This document shows positions 49,912 through 60,397 of a stretch of DNA of 64,000 nt, piece by piece. Position 1 is the stretch's first letter. Each line of letters starts with the position of its first letter. Origin of the DNA: CAMLJR01 sp964631955 (GTDB lineage: Bacteria; Pseudomonadota; Gammaproteobacteria; Pseudomonadales; CAMLJR01); NCBI GenBank assembly GCA_964631955.1, contig CAZWBA010000001.1, positions 1-64,000 of the forward strand, in the 5' to 3' direction. A program made the translations under genes and the position numbers. The notes under the pieces were generated by a model. That model saw nothing but the letters and a program-made list of their open reading frames with translations, had not been told where the DNA came from and did not search any database.

Positions 49912-52900
49912 TCAGTTCACAATTTTTTTAGGAAGATTTAGATCGCGGAGCATGCTGACTGCCAGCAGATTCGCTCCCGAAACCTGGCGCAGATTGAATT
50001 TGATTGCGATTTTTTCACCGGCTTTGTTATCGGGCGATGGAACCATCCATGTCAGCTGCGTGACGCCCGGTGCAATCACAAAAGCCTTTGCCTGAGAAAC
50101 CAGACGTGTCCACCCCATGCGCCCGGGATCGGAAGCAACCGTGGCCGAAATACCACCGAAAGTTATGACCGATATTTTTGCGCCCTGCCCCGTTTGACCA
50201 ACCGGCCACGAAAATGGCGTCCATAACTGCGGACCATTGCGATAACGCAGTTGCTGGCCATCGATCTCCAGTACCACTTCGCTGAGTCCTGCGGTTGGCA
50301 CCGGCTGCAATTCGAATTGAGACTGGCCGCCTGCAATGAAAACCTTGTCCTGAATATCCGATGCGCGCGATATGCCAGTGAGAAAAGCCGGGTTGAAGGA
50401 GACCGACATATTCGCCCAGCGCCGCGGCACGTAGGCATTTCCCTGGCGCACCAGCAACCCGTTCAAATGTTCCTCGATGAACTTGTTCAGAACGCCTTCC
50501 TCGATGCTGAGAAATTTCGAAATGTCGGCGAGCTGCGCTTCGTTGGCAGAGTCGATAAAGGGATATTTATCCGCGAGCGCCTGCCAGTAGGGATAAACCA
50601 GACGCTGCCAGCTCTGGTTGATATCTGCATTGGCCAGAGGAATCAGCGTGCCATAGCTGGAATTGAATGGGCGCAGCAGCATGGGCTTTAAAATTTCGCG
50701 CAAATCCGCATCCACACCCGTCAGCAATTGTCCGTCGACTATTTGAATTCCCTCGACCAGTTCCGAGCTCGATGAGTCGGCGGTATTTTTCATAAGAGCG
50801 CGAGCGGATTTTCCTGCCTCTCCCGACGAGCGAACCGCTTCCAGACGCGATTTCATTTTTGCAAGTGCGCCAAGATACGGCGTAATTGCCGGCGCGCCAT
50901 TTTTTTCGGAGGTCAATCGGGTGAACAATGAAAACCTTTCTTCCAGCAAACCGCTTTCACGAAATTCCTGCCCGCTCTGCGCCCGCTCTTTATCCGAAAG
51001 CAGACGGCTGACAATAGCCTCCTTGATATTCCGATCTTCCTGAGCGGGCAATTGCTCAATCAGCGCGGGATTATCCCAGGCTGTTTCATAACTGATGCGC
51101 GCAAATACCTTGCGTATGGCTGATTGCCTGAAATCGCTTAGGCGCTCAAGGCGTGAGATGGCATCGTCGATGCTCTTGAAGCCATTTATGGAAAATCCGC
51201 CAACAAATTTTCGCCACTCTTCGGCGTATGCCGATTTATACATCGCCAGCAGCTCGCTTCGATTTCTTTCGAAATCGGCGGGACTCATCTGTACGGCGAC
51301 GCCTCCGTTTTCCAGGACCCAGTCATTCTCCTTCAATGTCCCGTGGCTGATTTCGTTGATCGCCTGGCGGATATATCCTTCCCAGGCCGCCCGCGTGTAA
51401 GCTGCCGGCACCGTGTAATTTCCGTTCATCAGATCGGTGTCGGTGTTTTCCAGGATGCGATTTACGGTCAGCGCGGGATACTTGCCTGCCGCCTGCGCAA
51501 GCAGCTCTTTGTAAATGCGATCCTTGAGCGGAAGTTTCTGTATCGCACTATTCAGATAAAGACGTGCATCGGAGATCAGCTTTTCGCTGACATCGATGGA
51601 AGGCGTTGCCTGTTGCTGAAAATGACTGATGTAATACTCGATCACGTGCTCGGCTAACGGCGTGATATTTTCCATATCGGCTTTCCCACGCGTCATTTCG
51701 AGCCAGTCATGCCAATGAAGCATGAGCTGGTCGGCAAGGTACGACGCCTCCATGCGCTCCTTCTGATGCATCATCAGATAGGTTTTCAGTGCATCGTAAT
51801 GCTGTTCATTGGTGAATTTTTTCGCTGGGGCATCAATGGATATGTCGGAAGCGCCATTGATGGCAGCCAATAACCCAAGCTGGGTTTCCAGCGTTTGTTT
51901 TACCGGCATCAGTAGAAGGCGCGAAATCTCCGCGCGATATAAACCCTGAAGGCGTATTGCCACTTCATCGCCCTGATATAAACCCAGCCCCATCGATGGC
52001 GTCTGCTTTTCAGCGAGCGTCTCAAGCCGCAGTTGAATGAAGTTGAGTTTTGTCAGACTGTCGCTCAACTCATCCGAGGCAAACAGCTCAAGCTCTCTGC
52101 TGACATGGTCCATGAGTTTCTGATTCTGGTAGAACGACCAACCCCAGGCGCCCGAAACCAGACATAACATCAGGAAGCCAGCGCATAATCCGCTCCAGCG
52201 CATCCAGTCGAAACGGCCTTTGGCCTGACGCCCGATCAAATGCTGATCGGGGAATATCACATCCCGGAATACATCGCGCAAAAAATAGTTCCGACTCTGG
52301 GATATACGCTGAATTGGAAAGCCCGCTTCCTGCAGGGCAAACTTTTCCGAGACACGCGCACCGGCAGGAATGCGCGGCACGCCCTCCTGAAGCGCGCTGG
52401 TGAAATAAAAACCGCGCAGCAGAGGATGCGTATGGTAGGGATCGTCCTCGAACAGGATTTCAACGAAACGGCTGACGGCATTTCTGATCGCATTGAATTC
52501 GATGGGGAATGCAAAAAATGCAGGACAGCCGCCGCTGCCGCGATGATTCGCCAGCTTGTCGTTACCAATATCGACCAATCCTCGAAATAACTGTTCGAAC
52601 TCGGCGGAAACGACTTTCGCCACATCGAAATCTCTGTTTGTCTGCTCATGCGACAGCGTGGCGCCCCAGACTTGAGCGCGCTGTTCATCGGACAAGTCTT
52701 CAAAAAATTGCGTGAAGCCGCCAAGCAGATCAATTTTCGTAAAAAATAAATAAACAGGAACCTTGCGGGAGAAGGCGTGATCGATCTCATTGATTCTCGC
52801 GCGAATCTGGCGTGCGTATTCGGCGAATCCCTCGCTTCTGAATTGCGCGAGCTCGGGAAGAGAAATAGCCACAAGGATTCCATTGATCGGCGTGCGCGGT

Positions 52901-53505
52901 CGATGGGCTTTCAGAAGACGCAGAAATTCGAGCCATTCCGCGCGATCCTCGGCCTGCACCGAATAACGTCCCGCCGTGTCCAGTAGCACACCTTCGCTGG
53001 TAAAAAACCAGTCGCAATTGCGCGTGCCGCCTACCCCTCTGATCGCTCCCTTACCATTTTCGGAAAAAGGAAAGGTGAGCCCCGAATTTTGAATTGCACT
53101 GCTCTTCCCTGCTGCCGGATGCCCGATAATCATGTACCAGGGCAACTCATAAAGCGCCGCCTTACCGCGCGTACGACCCAGATTCGATTTTTTCAGCGTG
53201 CCGATGGCTTCCAGTAACTGCTTGCGCAGCAGTGCGATTTCACCGCGCTGCTCCGGCGTCGCCTGCATCACCGCACGATCGAGCTGCGATCGGAACATTC
53301 TTTCGACGAGCCCCCCTGCTCTCATGGCAAAAAAACGGCCGATCGATAGCGTAACCACCCACACGATCATGATCGCAACGATTGCCATCAGGCGCTGTTC
53401 AGTCGAGTTCAATCCGAATGCATGACCAAAAACCCAGGCCAGGAAAATAACGAGAATGAAGCCAGCTGCAGACAGCAGCTTTAAATTTCTGAGCAGACGG
53501 TGCAT
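49912..53505 (-). CDS. tssM: T6SS inner-membrane subunit TssM (IcmF)
   Basis: The 1197-residue protein has two N-terminal membrane helices (about 10-30 and 40-60), a cytoplasmic NTPase-like domain with Walker A GHPAAGKSS (128-136), a third helix near 430-455, and a large periplasmic part with IcmF and ImcF-related/DUF1215 regions, ending in a beta-rich domain that contacts TssJ. It anchors the secretion complex in the inner membrane. The Walker A lysine is intact, so it may bind nucleotide. It is the first gene of the minus arm and diverges from tssJ. Confidence 0.95.
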   Translation of the reverse strand: MHRLLRNLKLLSAAGFILVIFLAWVFGHAFGLNSTEQRLMAIVAIMIVWVVTLSIGRFFAMRAGGLVERMFRSQLDRAVMQATPEQRGEIALLRKQLLEAIGTLKKSNLGRTRGKAALYELPWYMIIGHPAAGKSSAIQNSGLTFPFSENGKGAIRGVGGTRNCDWFFTSEGVLLDTAGRYSVQAEDRAEWLEFLRLLKAHRPRTPINGILVAISLPELAQFRSEGFAEYARQIRARINEIDHAFSRKVPVYLFFTKIDLLGGFTQFFEDLSDEQRAQVWGATLSHEQTNRDFDVAKVVSAEFEQLFRGLVDIGNDKLANHRGSGGCPAFFAFPIEFNAIRNAVSRFVEILFEDDPYHTHPLLRGFYFTSALQEGVPRIPAGARVSEKFALQEAGFPIQRISQSRNYFLRDVFRDVIFPDQHLIGRQAKGRFDWMRWSGLCAGFLMLCLVSGAWGWSFYQNQKLMDHVSRELELFASDELSDSLTKLNFIQLRLETLAEKQTPSMGLGLYQGDEVAIRLQGLYRAEISRLLLMPVKQTLETQLGLLAAINGASDISIDAPAKKFTNEQHYDALKTYLMMHQKERMEASYLADQLMLHWHDWLEMTRGKADMENITPLAEHVIEYYISHFQQQATPSIDVSEKLISDARLYLNSAIQKLPLKDRIYKELLAQAAGKYPALTVNRILENTDTDLMNGNYTVPAAYTRAAWEGYIRQAINEISHGTLKENDWVLENGGVAVQMSPADFERNRSELLAMYKSAYAEEWRKFVGGFSINGFKSIDDAISRLERLSDFRQSAIRKVFARISYETAWDNPALIEQLPAQEDRNIKEAIVSRLLSDKERAQSGQEFRESGLLEERFSLFTRLTSEKNGAPAITPYLGALAKMKSRLEAVRSSGEAGKSARALMKNTADSSSSELVEGIQIVDGQLLTGVDADLREILKPMLLRPFNSSYGTLIPLANADINQSWQRLVYPYWQALADKYPFIDSANEAQLADISKFLSIEEGVLNKFIEEHLNGLLVRQGNAYVPRRWANMSVSFNPAFLTGISRASDIQDKVFIAGGQSQFELQPVPTAGLSEVVLEIDGQQLRYRNGPQLWTPFSWPVGQTGQGAKISVITFGGISATVASDPGRMGWTRLVSQAKAFVIAPGVTQLTWMVPSPDNKAGEKIAIKFNLRQVSGANLLAVSMLRDLNLPKKIVN

Positions 53506-53949
53506 TTTTCAATCCATGGAAATAGACCGGATTACAGCATTCGGAAACCGGAGAGAATTACTTTTTTTGATCGAAAATTCAGAGAATATTATTCTTGGAA
53601 AAGCATGATGATTCGTCCTTAATCCCTCGCCATAGCATTGCATTGCCACGCACATAAACTAACACTTTATGTATGTGGTAAAGCTTCCCTACACAACGCC
53701 GTAGAGACTACCAAACTTTTACATGGCGATAGCAAGCGTTACCGGCTATGAAAATTAATAAATAAATTTGTTTTATGAACGACATCACACATTCTCATTG
53801 AGCGACAAAAAATTTATGCTTGCTCATCGCTTTTTAACTTGGAATGAAATTTAGGTTGGTGATAACCTGCGGCCGCTCGCAAAAATTCATCACTCCGGCG
53901 AGCATGCTTCATCCACTGAATGTAAATGGATATTTGATCAGGTAACGAT
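53506..53949. promoter_or_regulatory. Central divergent promoter region of the T6SS cluster
   Basis: This 444-base, rather A+T-rich region separates tssM (minus) from tssJ (plus) and must hold the main promoters of both arms. One inverted repeat, ACATAAA-N7-TTTATGT (53652-53672), is a possible regulator site. No gene, clear -35/-10 pair or correctly spaced sigma-54 promoter was found. Confidence 0.5.
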
Positions 53950-54690
53950 ATGAGCGGATACGCAGGGATTGCTTTGCGATTATTTACACTTTTCGTGTGG
54001 ACTATTGCAGTCGCAGGCTGTAGCAGCAGCAAGCCCAAACCCGCCGATTTCCATATTCATAGCGCAGCCGATTCCCGCCTCAATCCCGATTTCAACGATC
54101 AACCGCTGTCAGTGGTTCTCAATGTCTATCAACTCAGAGACCGACAGACTTTCGCGCGGCTCACTTTCGAGGATTTCGTTTCCGGTAAAAGCGATGAAAG
54201 CCTGTTGCGCGAAGATATTGTTTCGAGAACCGAACTCGTCGTCTTACCCGGCAATAAGCAAACGATAGATGCCAGACTGGAGCCCGACGCCCAATATCTC
54301 GGCGTGGTTGCAATTTATCGCATGCCTGCCGACCAGCAGTGGCGCTATCTCATTCCCGCAGAACAGATAAGAAAAAAAGGTTTATGGGAATTTGGTGAAG
54401 AGAAAACCGTTTCCATCCGGCTGCATGGATGCTACATCGCAGTGGAGGGTGTCGATATTGACATCATTCCAGGGCAAAAGGCGGTCACGCCGCCCTCCTG
54501 CCCGGCAATCGCGGCGAATAGCAGCCCGGCATCCGGCAGCGAGACATCACCGCAGGCGAACGATCTCTCCGCTGCGAGTACATTGGATCGGGTGCGAGCG
54601 GCTTCCGAAACGGCAAACAATGTATCCGGGGCGGCATCCTCGGCTTCAGATACCACAAAGACATTGAAGTCTCTGATGAGCCCCCGCTAA
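53950..54690 (+). CDS. tssJ: T6SS outer-membrane lipoprotein TssJ
   Basis: The 246-residue protein has a lipoprotein signal (TIAVAGC, Cys24) and the TssJ beta-sandwich: FNDQPLSVVLNVYQLRDRQTFARLTFEDFVSGKSDESLLREDIVSRTELVVLPG, AQYLGVVAIYRMPADQQWRYLIP. It binds the periplasmic end of TssM. The C-terminal 75 residues after the domain are low-complexity Ser/Ala/Pro sequence, longer than in standard TssJ. It opens the plus arm of the cluster. Confidence 0.94.
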   Translation: MSGYAGIALRLFTLFVWTIAVAGCSSSKPKPADFHIHSAADSRLNPDFNDQPLSVVLNVYQLRDRQTFARLTFEDFVSGKSDESLLREDIVSRTELVVLPGNKQTIDARLEPDAQYLGVVAIYRMPADQQWRYLIPAEQIRKKGLWEFGEEKTVSIRLHGCYIAVEGVDIDIIPGQKAVTPPSCPAIAANSSPASGSETSPQANDLSAASTLDRVRAASETANNVSGAASSASDTTKTLKSLMSPR

Positions 54691-54750
54691 AAGTATCGAT
54701 AACAAATCGTTTTGATCGATCACGTGAACAGGCAATGACAAGGAGTCGCC

Positions 54751-56100
54751 GTGACGAGCGCACATAGAATTTTATGGGGCGAGGGAATGTTCCTGCGTCC
54801 TCAGCATTTCCAGCAGCAGTCCATTCATCATGAATGGCTGATACGGCAGCTCGCCTCGCATCATTTTTCTTTTGCTGCGGGATTGAAATCCATCGGCCTC
54901 GATGAAGCGGCGCTTGCTATCGGCTCTCTTCGACTTGACCGTGCCGAAGGCGTCTTGCCGGATGGCACCGTATTCAATATTCCGGCGAACGATCCTCCGC
55001 CACCCGTGCGCAACTTACAGGATATTCCTAACCTCGGTACGGAGAGCACAGTGTATCTGGCGCTACCCGAAATCAATGTCTTCGGTGCAAACAGCAGCGA
55101 ATCCGATTATGCCACCGCGCGTCCGGTTCGCTATTCGGTTGAAAATGTAACGTCTCCGGATCTGTTCACTTCAGGGCTCGAAACCGACTTATCGGTATTG
55201 CAGCATCGATCCGTATTGCTTGCCGAAAATGAAAATCGCGATGGCTTCTACACACTACCCATCGGCAGAATCGTCTTATCACCCAGCGGTGCCTGGCATC
55301 TTTCTCCGCAGTATGTGCCGCCGCTGCTGGATATTCATGCAAGCGATGGCGTAACGGCCATCCTCCGCCGTCTTATCGATATGCTGTTTGTGAAAAGTCA
55401 GTTGCTGAGCAGTCGACATCGGGAGCGCTCGAAAAATGTTGCCGAATATTCGACATCGGATATTTCTTCCTTCTGGCTGCTGCACACCGTAAACCGGAGC
55501 TTTCCGCGTCTAACCCATTTGCTGCAATCGCCATTGATACATCCTGAAAAGCTTTATCTGGCCATGGCAGAACTCAATGGCGAACTGCTTACGTTTTCGT
55601 CGAATGCATCACTCAAGGAAATTCCCGCTTACGATCATTTCAATCCGATGAAGGCATTCGTGGAACTTGAACAGTCCATTCACACGCTCCTCGATACGGT
55701 GATTTCATCGCGATACGTTGTCATTCCGCTCAGCAACCCGCGATCGTCACTTTATATAGGTCAGCTCGAAAGCGACAACCTGCTTGAAAACGCAGACTTC
55801 TACCTTTCGGTGGAAAGCCTGCAGCCGGCAACAGCCATCATCGATACCGTACCGCTTAAACTGAAAGTCGGTTCACCGGAGGACGTTGAAAAGATTCTCA
55901 ACTCCGCCCTGCCCGGTGTGAGATTGACCCACGCGAGCCAGACCCCTGGCGCCATTCCCGTGCGCATAGGAAACATCTATTTTGCGATGCAGCCCGGGAC
56001 ACCCATCTACGATCGCATGAAAGCTTCACGCAGTATTTGCGTTTACGTTCCCAGCGCGCTGCACGACATCAAAATGGAATTGCTCGCCGTATTTCGATAA
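54751..56100 (+). CDS. tssK: T6SS baseplate subunit TssK
   Basis: The 449-residue protein is TssK: ILWGEGMFLRPQHFQQQSIHHEWLIRQLASHHFSFAAGL at the N-terminus, LPEINVF, PLIHPEKLYLAMAELNGELLTF, YDHFNPMKAFVELEQSIHTLLD and VRIGNIYFAMQPGTPIYDRMKASRSICVYVP at the end. It links the baseplate to the TssLM membrane complex. The start is GTG with AAGGAG five bases upstream. Confidence 0.96.
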   Translation: MTSAHRILWGEGMFLRPQHFQQQSIHHEWLIRQLASHHFSFAAGLKSIGLDEAALAIGSLRLDRAEGVLPDGTVFNIPANDPPPPVRNLQDIPNLGTESTVYLALPEINVFGANSSESDYATARPVRYSVENVTSPDLFTSGLETDLSVLQHRSVLLAENENRDGFYTLPIGRIVLSPSGAWHLSPQYVPPLLDIHASDGVTAILRRLIDMLFVKSQLLSSRHRERSKNVAEYSTSDISSFWLLHTVNRSFPRLTHLLQSPLIHPEKLYLAMAELNGELLTFSSNASLKEIPAYDHFNPMKAFVELEQSIHTLLDTVISSRYVVIPLSNPRSSLYIGQLESDNLLENADFYLSVESLQPATAIIDTVPLKLKVGSPEDVEKILNSALPGVRLTHASQTPGAIPVRIGNIYFAMQPGTPIYDRMKASRSICVYVPSALHDIKMELLAVFR

Positions 56101-56112
56101 AGGATGATTTCC

Positions 56113-56868
56113 ATGAACAGCCCAGTGACGGCTATCGACACACATTTAAGCAATGCAGCAGACTCCGCAGGTAAGCAGCAGTCGATTACACCAACCCTGA
56201 AGGATCTGCTGGAAGATGGTATTTATTTACTCTTTTTACTGCGCGGAAAAAATCCTCCGGCATCCTGCTCCGAATTCAATCACCGTACCGATCAATATCT
56301 GACGACATTCGATCGCGTCTGCAAGACATTCAACAAGCCGGCGGAAGCCGTCCTCGATGCCAAATATGCATTTTGTGCGCTCCTCGACGAAGTCATACTT
56401 TCATCGGGATTGGCGATCCGGGGCGAATGGGAACTGGCACCCCTGCAACTCCGACTGTTCGGAGAGCATCTGGCTGGCGAGCGATTCTTCGGCAAACTGG
56501 AGGAGCTGCGCCAGAATCCCGCGGTGAATATCGAACAGCTCGAAATTTTTCACACCTGTCTGCTATTGGGCTTTCAAGGAAAGTATTTATTGGAAGGCCG
56601 GGAAAAACTGAACTATCTGATTGCCAGACTCGGACAGGAAATCGCTGGCGTTCGCGGGCCATGTAAAGGTTTTTCTCCCAACTGGAAAATTCCGCTCAAG
56701 TTTAACGAATACGTTCGTCACGAACTGCCGCTGTGGCTGTACTACGCATTGCTGGCGCTGGCGGGAATCATTTTGTTTCTCTCCCTGCAATGGATGTTGT
56801 CGCAGCAACTTGAAACAATTCCCGTTCCCGGATACGACGATTCTGTCAGCGAGCCGCTCTCCCGGTAA
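56113..56868 (+). CDS. tssL: T6SS inner-membrane subunit TssL (DotU)
   Basis: The protein of 251 residues has the DotU/TssL cytoplasmic domain (LKDLLEDGIYLLFLLRGKNPPASCSEF, YAFCALLDEVILSSGLAIRGEWELAPLQLRLFGEHLAGERFFGKLEEL, FHTCLLLGFQGKYLLEGREKLNYLI) and a single C-terminal membrane helix (PLWLYYALLALAGIILFLSLQWML). It has no peptidoglycan-binding OmpA domain, so another protein must provide cell-wall anchoring. The ATG at 56113 has AAAGGA upstream; an ATG at 56104 is less likely. Confidence 0.95.
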   Translation: MNSPVTAIDTHLSNAADSAGKQQSITPTLKDLLEDGIYLLFLLRGKNPPASCSEFNHRTDQYLTTFDRVCKTFNKPAEAVLDAKYAFCALLDEVILSSGLAIRGEWELAPLQLRLFGEHLAGERFFGKLEELRQNPAVNIEQLEIFHTCLLLGFQGKYLLEGREKLNYLIARLGQEIAGVRGPCKGFSPNWKIPLKFNEYVRHELPLWLYYALLALAGIILFLSLQWMLSQQLETIPVPGYDDSVSEPLSR

Positions 56869-56924
56869 CGCCCCCGATATATGGAATAACGGCTCACACC
56901 GCCCGATCGAATGGTCACACAGAT

Positions 56925-57425
56925 ATGCACGACAGAAATAAAACAAACGCCGGAACAGGTTTCGTGCCCTCGATCCTCGACCGGCTTCTCGATGATGAAC
57001 CTGCGCAGACAATGGATAATGTCGACACCAGACGTATCAACATTTTTTTGTTCAAGGCATCACTTGCCCGCGACCTGGAATGCCTCCTCAATTCTCGCTG
57101 CATCGATCTCGCCAATATTATTTCGCGGTATCCGCTCGCGAAAAATTCGGTTATCGGTTACGGCATTCAGGATCTCAGCAGCCTGAGCCTTCTCGACCCG
57201 AACCACCGTACCCTGCTGCGCGATCAGATCCGAAAAACCATCGAACGCTTCGAGCCTCGCCTGAACAGGATTCGCGTCACCCTTGAAACCGCTCAGGATC
57301 AAGAACGCAAATTGCGCTTTCGTGTGGATGCCGTTCTTCGCATTCATCCGGCCCGCCCACCGGTGAGCTTCGATGCTTGGCTACATTTATCGTCTTCTCA
57401 ATATAAATTTTGCGAGCAGGGGTGA
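56925..57425 (+). CDS. tssE: T6SS baseplate subunit TssE
   Basis: The 166-residue protein is a gp25-like TssE: FVPSILDRLLDDEPAQ, SLARDLECLLNSRCI, YPLAKNSVIGYGIQDLSSLSLLDPNHRTLLRDQIRKTIERFEPRLNRIRVTLE. It helps start sheath assembly at the baseplate. No strong ribosome binding site precedes the ATG; the gap to tssL is 56 bases. Confidence 0.94.
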   Translation: MHDRNKTNAGTGFVPSILDRLLDDEPAQTMDNVDTRRINIFLFKASLARDLECLLNSRCIDLANIISRYPLAKNSVIGYGIQDLSSLSLLDPNHRTLLRDQIRKTIERFEPRLNRIRVTLETAQDQERKLRFRVDAVLRIHPARPPVSFDAWLHLSSSQYKFCEQG

Positions 57426-57431
57426 TGCTGC

Positions 57432-59276
57432 ATGCTTGAGCAATTATTGCCGTATTACGAAAAGGAGCTGAGCCATTTGCGCGATCTCTCCAGGGAGTTT
57501 TCATCGCGCTACCCAAAAATCGCACAGCGGCTTTCGATGGATGGCGATCAATGCGAAGACCCCCACGTCGAACGGCTTATCGAAGCCTTCGCATTTCTGG
57601 GTGCGCGTATTCATCGCCGCCTCGATGATGAATATCCGGAGATTACCGAGGCCTTCCTGCAAACGCTCTACCCTCACTACATCAGACCCACCCCGTCCAC
57701 CACGATTTTATCGATGGAAATGGATCAGACACGGCCGGCACTGAGTGGCAGTTATCGAATTCCTCGCCACCAGCAGGTCACAACACCCGCCATCAACGGC
57801 GAACCCTGCTATTTTCGTACGACTTACGCTGTGGATTTATTACCGCTCCGGATTACGTCAGCAAAACTCGAACTCACTCAAGCCTCGCCTTTTTTGCGCA
57901 GCCAGGCCCAAGCGCACGCGGCACTGACGCTGGACCTCGCAACGTCAGGCAATACGCCGATTGCGACATTGGGTATTGATAAGCTGCGTTTATTCATCGA
58001 CGCCGAGCCACAGGTTGCGCATTTCATTTATGAACTGCTTTTTCGGAATTGCCTGCGAGTCGATATCAGCGATGTGGCAGACAATTCTTCCGACAGACAG
58101 ACGCTGGCTCCCTCCTGTGTGGAAGCTGTCGGATTCGAGATCGATGAATCGCTGCTCGATTACGACGAGCGATCCCCATCGGGCTATCGCCTGCTGACCG
58201 AGTATTTTTCCTGCCCAGAGAAATTTCTATTCTTTGATGTCGCGAAACTGAAAAAGCCGCTCGCGGGACTGAACGGTCAAACGTTACGGCTTCGCTTCTG
58301 GCTGGACAACATCCGCGAATCAAACCGCTATCAGCAATTCATCGACAATATCAATACCGATAATTTCAAATTGTTCTGCACGCCGGCCATCAACCTGTTC
58401 CGAAGGGGAGCCGACCCAATCCGGCTCGATCATTTGTCGAAAGCCTATCCCGTCATTCCGGACAGCCGAAAGCCAATGGCTTACGAGGTTATTTCAATCG
58501 ATTCAGTCATGCAGGTCGACAAGTCGGGTAGCGTCGAAGCCACCAGCGAAATCCCGCCGCTCTATGCAACGCATCACAGCACCGCATTTGAACGACAGCA
58601 GGTCTATTGGCATTCGACGCGCGAAAGCGCAATTCGAGAATCCGATCGGGGGACCGATGTATTTCTGTCGCTGGTCGATCTCGATTTTCAAAGCTCGCGA
58701 CCGGAAAGCGAAACGCTGAGCGTCATTTGCACATGCAGTAATCGCGACGGACCGGAACAGCTTCCTTTCGGAGGTAACGCGCCGCTCTACCATATTCCGG
58801 GCCATTCGATTATTCAACGCGTAAGGCCTCTGCGCAAACCCAGTCGCGCGATACGTCCGCCCGCGAAAGCAGGCTTGCAATGGCGATTGATCTCACATCT
58901 TTCACTAAACATTCTATCCCTCGTTTCCGATGGAAAGGCGGCACTTCAGGAAATGCTGACGCTTTATAACCTCTCCGGGGATTTAGCCAATACGCGGCAG
59001 ATCCGCGCGCTCAAGGAATTAACGAGCAAACCTGCGCTGGCGCGTATCGGCAACAATCTTCAGCACGGCTTCGTGCGCGGCGCACAAATTGAAATTACAT
59101 TGAACGAAGATGAATTTATCGGTACGGGTATATATCTGTTCAGCAGTGTGCTCGAACGCTTTTTTGGCCTGTACTGCGCGCCGAACAGTTTTACCCGACT
59201 GCATGTGCACACCACCCAGCGCGGCAGGGATCTGTTTATCTGGCCCGCGCGCAGCGGCGATGCCCCACTCATTTGA
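57432..59276 (+). CDS. tssF: T6SS baseplate subunit TssF
   Basis: The 614-residue protein begins LLPYYEKELSHLRDLSREFSSRYPKIAQRLSMDGDQCEDPHVERLIEAFAFLGARIHRRLDDEYPEITEAFLQTLYPHYIRPTPS, the standard TssF start. Further features are LFCTPAINLFRRGADPIRLDH and FLSLVDLDF, ending RLHVHTTQRGRDLFIWPARSGDAPLI. It forms the baseplate wedge with TssE and TssG. It lies 6 bases after tssE. Confidence 0.96.
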   Translation: MLEQLLPYYEKELSHLRDLSREFSSRYPKIAQRLSMDGDQCEDPHVERLIEAFAFLGARIHRRLDDEYPEITEAFLQTLYPHYIRPTPSTTILSMEMDQTRPALSGSYRIPRHQQVTTPAINGEPCYFRTTYAVDLLPLRITSAKLELTQASPFLRSQAQAHAALTLDLATSGNTPIATLGIDKLRLFIDAEPQVAHFIYELLFRNCLRVDISDVADNSSDRQTLAPSCVEAVGFEIDESLLDYDERSPSGYRLLTEYFSCPEKFLFFDVAKLKKPLAGLNGQTLRLRFWLDNIRESNRYQQFIDNINTDNFKLFCTPAINLFRRGADPIRLDHLSKAYPVIPDSRKPMAYEVISIDSVMQVDKSGSVEATSEIPPLYATHHSTAFERQQVYWHSTRESAIRESDRGTDVFLSLVDLDFQSSRPESETLSVICTCSNRDGPEQLPFGGNAPLYHIPGHSIIQRVRPLRKPSRAIRPPAKAGLQWRLISHLSLNILSLVSDGKAALQEMLTLYNLSGDLANTRQIRALKELTSKPALARIGNNLQHGFVRGAQIEITLNEDEFIGTGIYLFSSVLERFFGLYCAPNSFTRLHVHTTQRGRDLFIWPARSGDAPLI

Positions 59277-59290
59277 ATTCATCGTTGATC

Positions 59291-60370
59291 ATGAATTTTC
59301 CGCAACCATTTACATCGATCGATTCGGCCCCTCCGGCAGCGGGGGAAAATCATTTGCACAAAATCAATATTGCCGATCGCATTCGGTCAGAACCGTGGAT
59401 ATTCGAGTTTCGGCAAGCCATTCGAGTGCTGACACTGGACGCACGTAAACGCGGCATTGCTGCAGACAATCTGCTGGCGAAGCATATTCGATTTCGCACA
59501 CCCGCCTCGCTCGCGTTTCCGCCGAGCGAACTGGTCGCTGCGGAATGCAGAGAGACTGAAGGACTTCTGGATTTAAGCGTTGGTTTTCTGGGGATGACGG
59601 GGCCCAGCGGCGTTCTTCCCACCCGTTATACCGAATTATTGATTGAGCGCAGAAATCATTATCGCGATACCGCACTGCACGATTTTCTGGATATCTTTTC
59701 TCATCGCGCGATTGCATTGTTTTACGCTGCAAGCCAGAAGTATCGCTTTCAAGGTCAAATTGAACAGGACCCGACTGAAGGGTTCTCGCGGAATTTGCTC
59801 GATTTTGCGGGTGTCGGACTGGAAGGTCTGAGGGGACGACTGCAGCTGACGCAGAAGCGGAGCGAAGCCGACCGGTTTTTGATGTATCACGCGGGCATTC
59901 TGGCGCAGAAACCAATTTCCGCCGCCAGCCTGGAACTCCTCGTACGCGGCCTGCTTCGCGTCCCCGTTAAATTTCAGGGTTTTCAGTGCACGCTTTTAGA
60001 ACTGTCGGCTGAACATCAAAGCCGTCTGGGAGATTCGAATTGCCGGCTCGGTTTGAATACCGTGCTCGGCGCGCGTCAATACGATTGGCAGACGAAAGCC
60101 ACATTGGCTATCGGACCACTGAACAGCAAATCGTTCGCGGAATTATTACCGGGCGGATCGGCCGCACATGCACTCGGCGAGCTGATGAAATTCTGCGTGG
60201 GCTACACGCTTGCCATCGACGTGAAATTGATATTGCATCGCGATGGCATTCCCGCGCCGCATTTATCCGCGCAGGCAGCAACACCCAAGCAGCTGGGATT
60301 CAATACATGGATTCGAACGCGACCCGTTCAGGAGAATCGTTCGGATGCGAGCTATGCGTTGCAATTGTAA
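59291..60370 (+). CDS. tssG: T6SS baseplate subunit TssG
   Basis: The protein of about 359 residues is TssG: PWIFEFRQAIRVLTLDA, RFRTPASLAFPPSELVAAE, LSVGFLGMTGPSGVLPTRYTELLIERRNHYRDTALHDFLDIFSHRAIALFYAASQKYRF, and FCVGYTLAIDVKLILHRDGIPAPHLSA. It completes the baseplate wedge. The ATG at 59291 is preferred; a TTG at 59273 inside the tssF end is also in frame. Coupling to tssF is likely in either case. Confidence 0.94.
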   Translation: MNFPQPFTSIDSAPPAAGENHLHKINIADRIRSEPWIFEFRQAIRVLTLDARKRGIAADNLLAKHIRFRTPASLAFPPSELVAAECRETEGLLDLSVGFLGMTGPSGVLPTRYTELLIERRNHYRDTALHDFLDIFSHRAIALFYAASQKYRFQGQIEQDPTEGFSRNLLDFAGVGLEGLRGRLQLTQKRSEADRFLMYHAGILAQKPISAASLELLVRGLLRVPVKFQGFQCTLLELSAEHQSRLGDSNCRLGLNTVLGARQYDWQTKATLAIGPLNSKSFAELLPGGSAAHALGELMKFCVGYTLAIDVKLILHRDGIPAPHLSAQAATPKQLGFNTWIRTRPVQENRSDASYALQL

Positions 60371-60397
60371 AAGCAATTCCTCAGGGATGTGATCGAC

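Noticed and set aside
53636..53665. A GG/GC pair on the minus strand resembling a sigma-54 -24/-12 promoter upstream of tssM.
   Set aside because: The spacing between GG and GC is one base too short, and such promoters depend on exact spacing.
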